A DNA stretch of 64,000 nt from Parietaria judaica (lineage: Eukaryota > Streptophyta > Magnoliopsida > Rosales > Urticaceae): the NCBI GenBank assembly GCA_954871525.1, contig OX940870.1, forward strand, positions 3,131,501 through 3,195,500, written 5' to 3'. This document shows positions 58,246-64,000 of the stretch, in pieces (within the stretch, counting starts at the first letter, position 1; each line of letters begins with the position of its first letter). Both the position numbers and the translations under genes were made by a program. The notes below the pieces were generated by a model. The model was not told where the DNA came from and searched no databases. It saw only the letters and a list, made by a program, of their open reading frames with translations.

Positions 58246-59518
58246 TTTATACTTTCACGAATCTTGTCAAATATTTAAGGACAAATTTGTTGGTTTTTTT
58301 TTTCTCTTATCTTATAAAATAATATATTAACTTGCTAACTAATTAAACATTGTTATAAAAATAAAATAAAAAATCTCGACGCCTATGTTGTCTGTTCGAC
58401 TTTTTGCCTTCTGTGGTTACTTAGTGAAATATCAAAACGTGCGATTCTACCGGAGTAACGACTTGTCGTTAAATTTAAAGCAAGTTGTTGAATACTTAAG
58501 CGTGATGAAGCATTTTCACATAAATTATATAAGTTCATGACATAATTATTTTAATCTTTTTTTAACCGCTAGCAATGATTAACAGGAAACTAATATAATT
58601 TCCATGCATCGTTCACTTCTCGTATAAGATAAGGCTTATGACTCATGAAGGCTAAATGCTGGTTTTAAAATCATTCTTCATCATTAAAAAAAAAATGATA
58701 GATGTGAAAGTGTGATATTTTAGACTATATTAGACGCCATTTGTTGTTAACCATCATTTTCTAAGCAAGGATCTTCGTGATCTTCGAATTCATAAATCAT
58801 ATTTGCCAATCAAGGCGTTTGACTTCAAAACACACGCAAAATATTGAAGTAGAAAAATAATATGGTCTATCTTAGTTGTAATTAAATATATGAAACACTT
58901 GTTAATGTGTTTATAATCTAAAAAAATGTTTTTCTTTATATATTTATCATCTAATTTCAGCTAACAAAATTATGTCGTCTAATTTCAAAAACAACTAAAA
59001 ATATACTTTATTTGCTGTCTACTTTAATTATTTTAGTACCCTAGATTTTTTATTTTTTTTTAATTTGAAAACCCCACACCCCAAAACATTACAAAAAAAA
59101 AAAGGGACCAATTTTACCCGATTTCCGAGGAGGGGGCCATCGGCGAAGAGCAACGACAGTGAGGCAGCGATGGTGAAAATCGCAACTAGCTAACAACGTA
59201 GGCGAGGAGTCGATGAGCCGAGATCAGATCCTACCATACTGCAGCGACCCCGAGAAGGGGATGGATCTATAGGGCTAAAGATTAGGGTATATTTAAGATG
59301 TTTCTCAAAATAGCATATATTGTCACTAAACTGGAAAGTAGAGGGTATAAAATAGTAAAATTCTCAATTTTTGTCACTAAAAAGTAAAAAGGAATGAAAT
59401 TAGCTATATTATTAATTATTAAAAAAATAGCGGTAAAATTATTTTATTCTTTGACAGCATGCGCAGAAGGGTCTTATAGTTAAGTCAATTACGAGGGTGG
59501 TAGGTACATGAATTGTGA
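58246..59518. other. gene-free stretch with a small GC-richer island
   Basis: AT-rich except for about 59100-59280 (words such as GGCGAAGAGCAACGACAGTG), which lies between T/A-rich flanks that look like element ends. No protein is recognised in it; possibly transposon cargo. Confidence 0.35.
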
Positions 59519-59519
59519 C

Positions 59520-59616
<97 letters not shown>
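59519..59616. repeat. (TAA)n microsatellite, about 32 units
   Basis: Uninterrupted TAA triplets over nearly 100 bp. A shorter (AAT)n follows at about 60009-60028. Confidence 0.95.
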
Positions 59617-59618
<2 letters not shown>

Positions 59619-60080
59619 TACGTACTTCTAAATTCACTGTTCCATCATCAACATCCCTAAACATGGTTGAAAAAATGGCGAATCATTGAAATATTTATGT
59701 ATATATATTACTAATAACAAATAGAAGCCAACAACAATGTGGCAATTAAGAACATAATAAACGAAAAGTCAATTAATCAAAGCATCTAAATAATAATTAA
59801 AATCGGTCGTCGCATGCATTTTGGAGAAATATACTGCCTAAGTTGCTTCCTTGAAAAGGCAATACTCGTAGTTTAATAAGATGATACATTCCTTTGAAAA
59901 TATCATTGACATGATGTTCTAACAGTTCTATATTATATTACAAATGTTACAAATATATCAGATTGATAGAGAGGAAAAAGCAAATAATTAAAAAGATAAA
60001 TATACAATAAATAATAATAATAATAATAGAATAAAAAAAGACTAAATTCCCTGAGTATTTTTTTTTCCTTTCACTAAGAG

Positions 60081-60465
60081 TTGGTGATCCCAAAATTATT
60101 TAAACGACATGAACAAAACGGCTTCGGTAACAAAAGACACTCGATACTTGGTAAAACTATCCCATCCGTCAAAAAATCGTTAAATTCACGTAACAATAAA
60201 AATACAGATAGTTTAGACGACGAACTCGTGTCTAATATAAAGAGTACCCATGTTGTCCCCCGAAAATGGTATTGATCTTGTTCAATTAAACATTAATAGA
60301 GAAGATTTATTCAATGAAAATGGCTTACAAACAGCTAATAATGATTGGTTTTTAAGGACATTCTCAACTCTCAAACATGATAAATTAATATCCAAATCCC
60401 ACTACATTCCCATGAACCCATATCATTTTTATCATTTTCAAATTGGATTTTTTAATATTATTTAG
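60081..60465 (+). other. unidentified open-frame remnant
   Basis: The first frame (60081-60275) reads HEQNGFGNKRHSILGKTIPS with a later DDELVSNIKSTHVV. A second overlapping frame (60250-60465) reads NINREDLFNENGLQTANNDW. Together they look like one protein split by a frameshift near 60260. The composition is Asn/Lys/Ser-rich, unlike the GC-rich exons of nearby genes. I do not recognise the family. It may be chance in AT-rich DNA. Confidence 0.25.
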
Positions 60466-61494
60466 ATTGGACCAAGTCCTAAGCCACTTCATATATAATA
60501 ATTTAATAGCCAATTGGCTAACGCAATATAATAAAAAAAAATGTAACAAAGATATTCGTGGGCACCTCAACATCAAAAGTTGTTGCAATAGTCAAGTTCA
60601 CTCTCAAGCACAAAGTCTTATTAAATTCCTCATTTATCTAAAATTAACTAATAACTGCTAAAATCATGGAACCATGAACATAACTATATAGGGGTAACAA
60701 ACAAGAGTTTCATTCTCAACATTCGGTCAATAAGAAAATAAAATATTTAAAAAAAAAAATTGATAAGTTCAAAAGAAACCAACTTAACTTTAGAATACAA
60801 CATTAGCTTCATGATAAGAACTAAAAACCGGTTTGCTTGAACTATATTATATATTTGTAGACAACAACAAAATTAATTAGTTCATGTATATCTTAATTAC
60901 TGTTTAAATTATATATAAATAAAGCACTATCTTCGAGAAAAATGACAAACTTTAACTTATTAAATTATTAATGTTATGATTTGTATGTGAGCACTTTGCC
61001 CCCTAACGTTTGTTTTGTTGTTACTTTTTTACGTTTTATTTGATGAACAAAAATACTTTTGAATTTACGATAGACAAAATTTATTAGTTGCTATGTTAAC
61101 AAATTCCCAATAATTTCAAACTCGTAAATAAAAACAAAATGTGCGTTTATTCCCTTATTGTTGACAATGTTATCATTATTGCATAATTTTAATATTTTAA
61201 TAAAAATAATCTTTATGCAACAAATCAAAACCCGAATGGGAAAACGCTACAAACTGATGCCAAACCCGAGGCCGGGCGAACGGCCCCATTTTCGTCTTTG
61301 TATTTTTATTGGTATGTTTAGTGTTTTTAGTCCACGTACAAATTCAGATGTGAAACCAAACAATAAATAAAAACAAATAAAAGTTGGTAGGAAATGAAGA
61401 ATACTTATCATCAAGTGCAAGCCTGCAAAATAAAGAAAGCTTCTCATAACACAACACGAAGAGCTTCCTAGTTCTCTGAGGAAGGAGGACAACA
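60466..61494. other. upstream region of PDR-C, no gene seen
   Basis: AT-rich. A segment at about 60975-61170 resembles 690-910 (shared ACTTTGCCCCCTAACGTTTG-like start) and is probably a dispersed repeat. The PDR-C promoter should be in the last few hundred bases. Confidence 0.4.
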
Positions 61495-63955
61495 ATGGAG
61501 CTCGATATTCATTCTCGGTCCATGTCCGCGCGCAAAGAAGAGGACGAAGAAGCGCTGATATGGACGGCCATCGAGAGACTGCCGACGTACTCGCGCGTGA
61601 GGCGCGGCCTGCTCATCGAGGACGAAGGCCAGGCCCGGGAGATCAACGTCAGGGAGCTCGGGCTCATCGAGCGCAAGATCCTGCTCGAGCGGCTCGTCAA
61701 GAGCGCCGAGAAAGACAACGAGACCTTCTTGTTGAAGTTCAAGGACCGCATTGACAGGTAATTTCTTCTTTTCTTTCGGCTTAGCATGTTTTTGCATGGA
61801 ACTTTTTTCTTGTTTTTACAGTCTTTCTAATTATTATTATTTATTTTTAATATTTGGTTCGAACATGAAGAGTTGGGATTGACATGCCGTCTGTTGAAGT
61901 TCGTTTCGAACGTTTGAATGTGGAAGCCCAAGTTTTTGTCGGAAGCAGAGCTGTCCCAACTATACTCAACTTCTTCGTCAACATCGTAGAGGTATATATA
62001 TGCTTATATATGTATATTATATATATATATATATTAGTCTTTTCAGCTGCGATTTATGTTCGCAGCTTGGGCCGCTGTGGCCGTGAAACCAAAAGGGTTG
62101 CCGGCCACGAGGGGAGCCCTCTCACTTTTTTTTAATAAAGAAAAAGGGTAAATCTCCAACGAAAAATGATATTATCGAGACCACAACACATAAAAGTACT
62201 TAGTGTTCAAATTTTTGGAAGTAAAGCCGTGATGGGTTTTTTTTTTGGCGACTAAAGTACCCAAACCCCAATGACTAACGGAATGCGACTGGCAACTAGT
62301 TAGCGTAACAGAGTGTAACTTGGATACTTTAGCTGCGAAAAAAATATTGGGGCTTTAGCTTGAAACATTAGGTACTTTGATCGGAGATTACCATTAAAAA
62401 AAAAAAAAAACCCTATTGCCTGTTGGCCAGCCGCCTGGTATAGTTACTGATGCTGGTTTAAAAATCGGGATCGTTTTTGCGAACTACCAGGAAATTTAAT
62501 CCTGGTCTAGAGAATTGGGACCAGTTTTAACAAATCAAGGAAAAATTTCAGTACTGTTTTTTATTATAATTTATTTTATAATCAATATTTTTTTAAAACT
62601 AGTAAAATCTTATTTGAAAACCAGCATTTTTACCCGTTGCGACTTACTCAAAAATCATTATCGAGATGAGTTTTTCAATACCGGTAAAAAAAAAAGGGAC
62701 CAGGATGAAAAATCGTTAGATATCCGATTCCGGTCCTAGTTTCACCCTTAGAATAGTACATAACTTTTATGTTTGTCTTCTCTCAGGGATTCCTAAATTT
62801 TGCTCATATTCTTCCGAGTAGAAAGGTTCCTCTGCAAATCCTTCAAGATGTGAGCGGTATCATCAGACCTCAAAGGTCTCACTCCTTCTCTTCTATTGAG
62901 AATAATTGGCAAAAAATTCAACGAAGACTTATAAACTTCAAAATCTTGCAGATTGACATTGCTCTTAGGTCCTCCAAGCTCCGGAAAAACGACATTGCTA
63001 AAGGCTCTCGCAGGAAGGCTCGACAAAGATCTTAAAGTAAAGTGACTCGTTCGGTTTTTCCGGCCGTTTTTTTTTTCTTCAATAAATTTATTATATTTGT
63101 TACCGATAGCGGAAGAAAACTGTTGTAACAAAACAACAACCTCGTAAAAACATCTTAAACATAGCAAACATAAGAAATACACACGTTTTATCGAAGTTAC
63201 ATAAATTGTCTCTACCATCGAAGCCGGAACTCAGAATTATGTATTGTAGGGGTTAGATATAATTTATTTGCCGAAAATTTTACCTTGAATGGGCTATATG
63301 TAAATTTTAAAGAAAATAAGATGGGTTAAATTAATTTTTTTATGAATTTACACTAAAAAAAAAGTAGAATATTACTGTACAACTTTTTTTTATCTAAAAG
63401 ACTAAAACTAAAATAATGTATACAAATCCAGTTTGGCGGGAGAGTGACGTACAACGGTTACGGAATGGACGAGTTTGTGGCGCAAAAGACGTCGGCGTAT
63501 ATCAGTCAACACGATCTTCATGTCGGAGAAATGACTGTTAGAGAAACTTTAGCCTTCTCAGCAAGATGCCAAGGAGTCGGAGCCCATTATGGTCAGTCTA
63601 ATGACAGATTTATTTAAGGACTATACACTATAAATATGATATATATATAAATATGTATATATAATATACAATTTTATTTTCCTTGTCTGAATTCGGAACA
63701 TTTTTTGCAGATATGCTGGCAGAGTTGTCAAGAAGAGAGAAGGCTGCTAATATTAAACCTGATACTGATCTTGATATCTATATGAAGGTAATAAAAAATA
63801 AAAAAACTTAATAATTAATAAATTGGTAAAACTTAATTAAAACTTAATATTAAGTAATTATGTTTAATGAGAAAATTCAAGGGTTATTGAATTTTTGCAG
63901 GCAGCAGCATTAGAAGGGCAGGAGATTAGTATAGTTACAGATTACATCCTTAAGG

Positions 63956-63988
<33 letters not shown>

Positions 63989-64000
63989 GTAAACATGTTA
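61495..64000 (+). CDS. PDR-C: full-size ABCG transporter, 5' part only
   Basis: Seven exons are visible, 61495-61757, 61871-61991, 62787-62875, 62952-63036, 63432-63591, 63711-63787 and 63901-63954. The gene continues beyond the window. The start ([20 protein letters not shown]) and the short N-terminus resemble PDR-B more than PDR-A. NBD1 Walker A reads GPPSSGKTT as in PDR-B, and exon 5 starts [12 protein letters not shown]. Exon lengths from exon 2 on equal those of PDR-A and PDR-B (121, 89, 85, 160, 77, 54). All seen introns are GT-AG. Intron 2 (795 bp) carries two inserted elements. Nothing in the visible part is broken. Confidence 0.9.
62146..62394. mobile_element. fold-back element in PDR-C intron 2
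   Basis: The left end GGGTAAATCTCCAACGAAA answers TTTGATCGGAGATTACCA at the right, with further inverted matches inward (GTACTTAGTGTT and AACATTAGGTAC). No ORF. Probably a MITE. Confidence 0.6.
62410..62755. mobile_element. truncated hAT-like remnant in PDR-C intron 2
   Basis: The right end GATTCCGGTCCTAGTTTCAC followed by CCTTA resembles the hAT right ends at 4220 and 4563, and the interior has AAAATCGGGATCG-type words. No intact left terminus. Confidence 0.35.

Noticed and set aside
60081..60465. Plastid DNA insertion
   Set aside because: The AT-rich Lys/Asn-rich frames suggested a plastid gene, but I could match no plastid protein to them.

Overview
This is a 64 kb piece of a plant nuclear genome, almost certainly a eudicot. 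It is AT-rich, with short GC-rich exons split by GT-AG introns. It has long gene-poor stretches full of small DNA transposons, tRNA-derived SINEs and microsatellites, and plant-specific gene families (BAHD acyltransferase, full-size PDR/ABCG transporter, VHA-c''). I cannot name the species. Nothing bacterial, viral or CRISPR-like was seen.

Layout. 1-5.1 kb: a possible orphan 5' leader, a degenerate tandem repeat, a Mutator-type (MULE) element with a hAT element nested in it, and a second hAT element. 5.16-7.07 kb: a two-exon BAHD acyltransferase (+). 7.54-15.35 kb: two tandem class A FAD monooxygenases (+). The first has introns swollen by two fold-back elements, a Pack-MULE and another MULE; the second is compact. 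15.9-17.2 kb: V-ATPase subunit c'' (-), convergent with the monooxygenases. 17.3-35.8 kb: no intact gene. It holds two SINEs, a possible solo LTR, a decayed intron-containing copy of part of a PDR gene, a hAT transposase remnant with a MULE nested in it, another MULE, and a second Pack-MULE carrying a piece of an LRR receptor kinase. 35.8-42.5, 46.4-53.1 and 61.5->64 kb: three tandem PDR/ABCG transporters (+). The first two are complete (about 1461 and 1407 aa, 24 exons each); the third runs off the window.

The intact genes fit a specialised-metabolism neighbourhood: an acyltransferase and two flavin monooxygenases that could decorate a small molecule, and three exporters of the family that moves defence compounds across the plasma membrane. 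That they act together is inference. VHA-c'' is a housekeeping proton-pump subunit.

The most notable structures are the two Pack-MULEs at 8903-10354 and 32871-34225. They share the same arms in opposite orientation, each has a perfect 9-bp target duplication, and they carry different captured gene fragments: a kinetochore KNL1-like N-terminus with an RVSF motif, and an LRR receptor-kinase ectodomain. In both, a GA/CT microsatellite sits at the boundary between arm and cargo. Exon coordinates were derived by hand from splice consensus, reading-frame phase and comparison between paralogues. Target duplications were read directly from the sequence.
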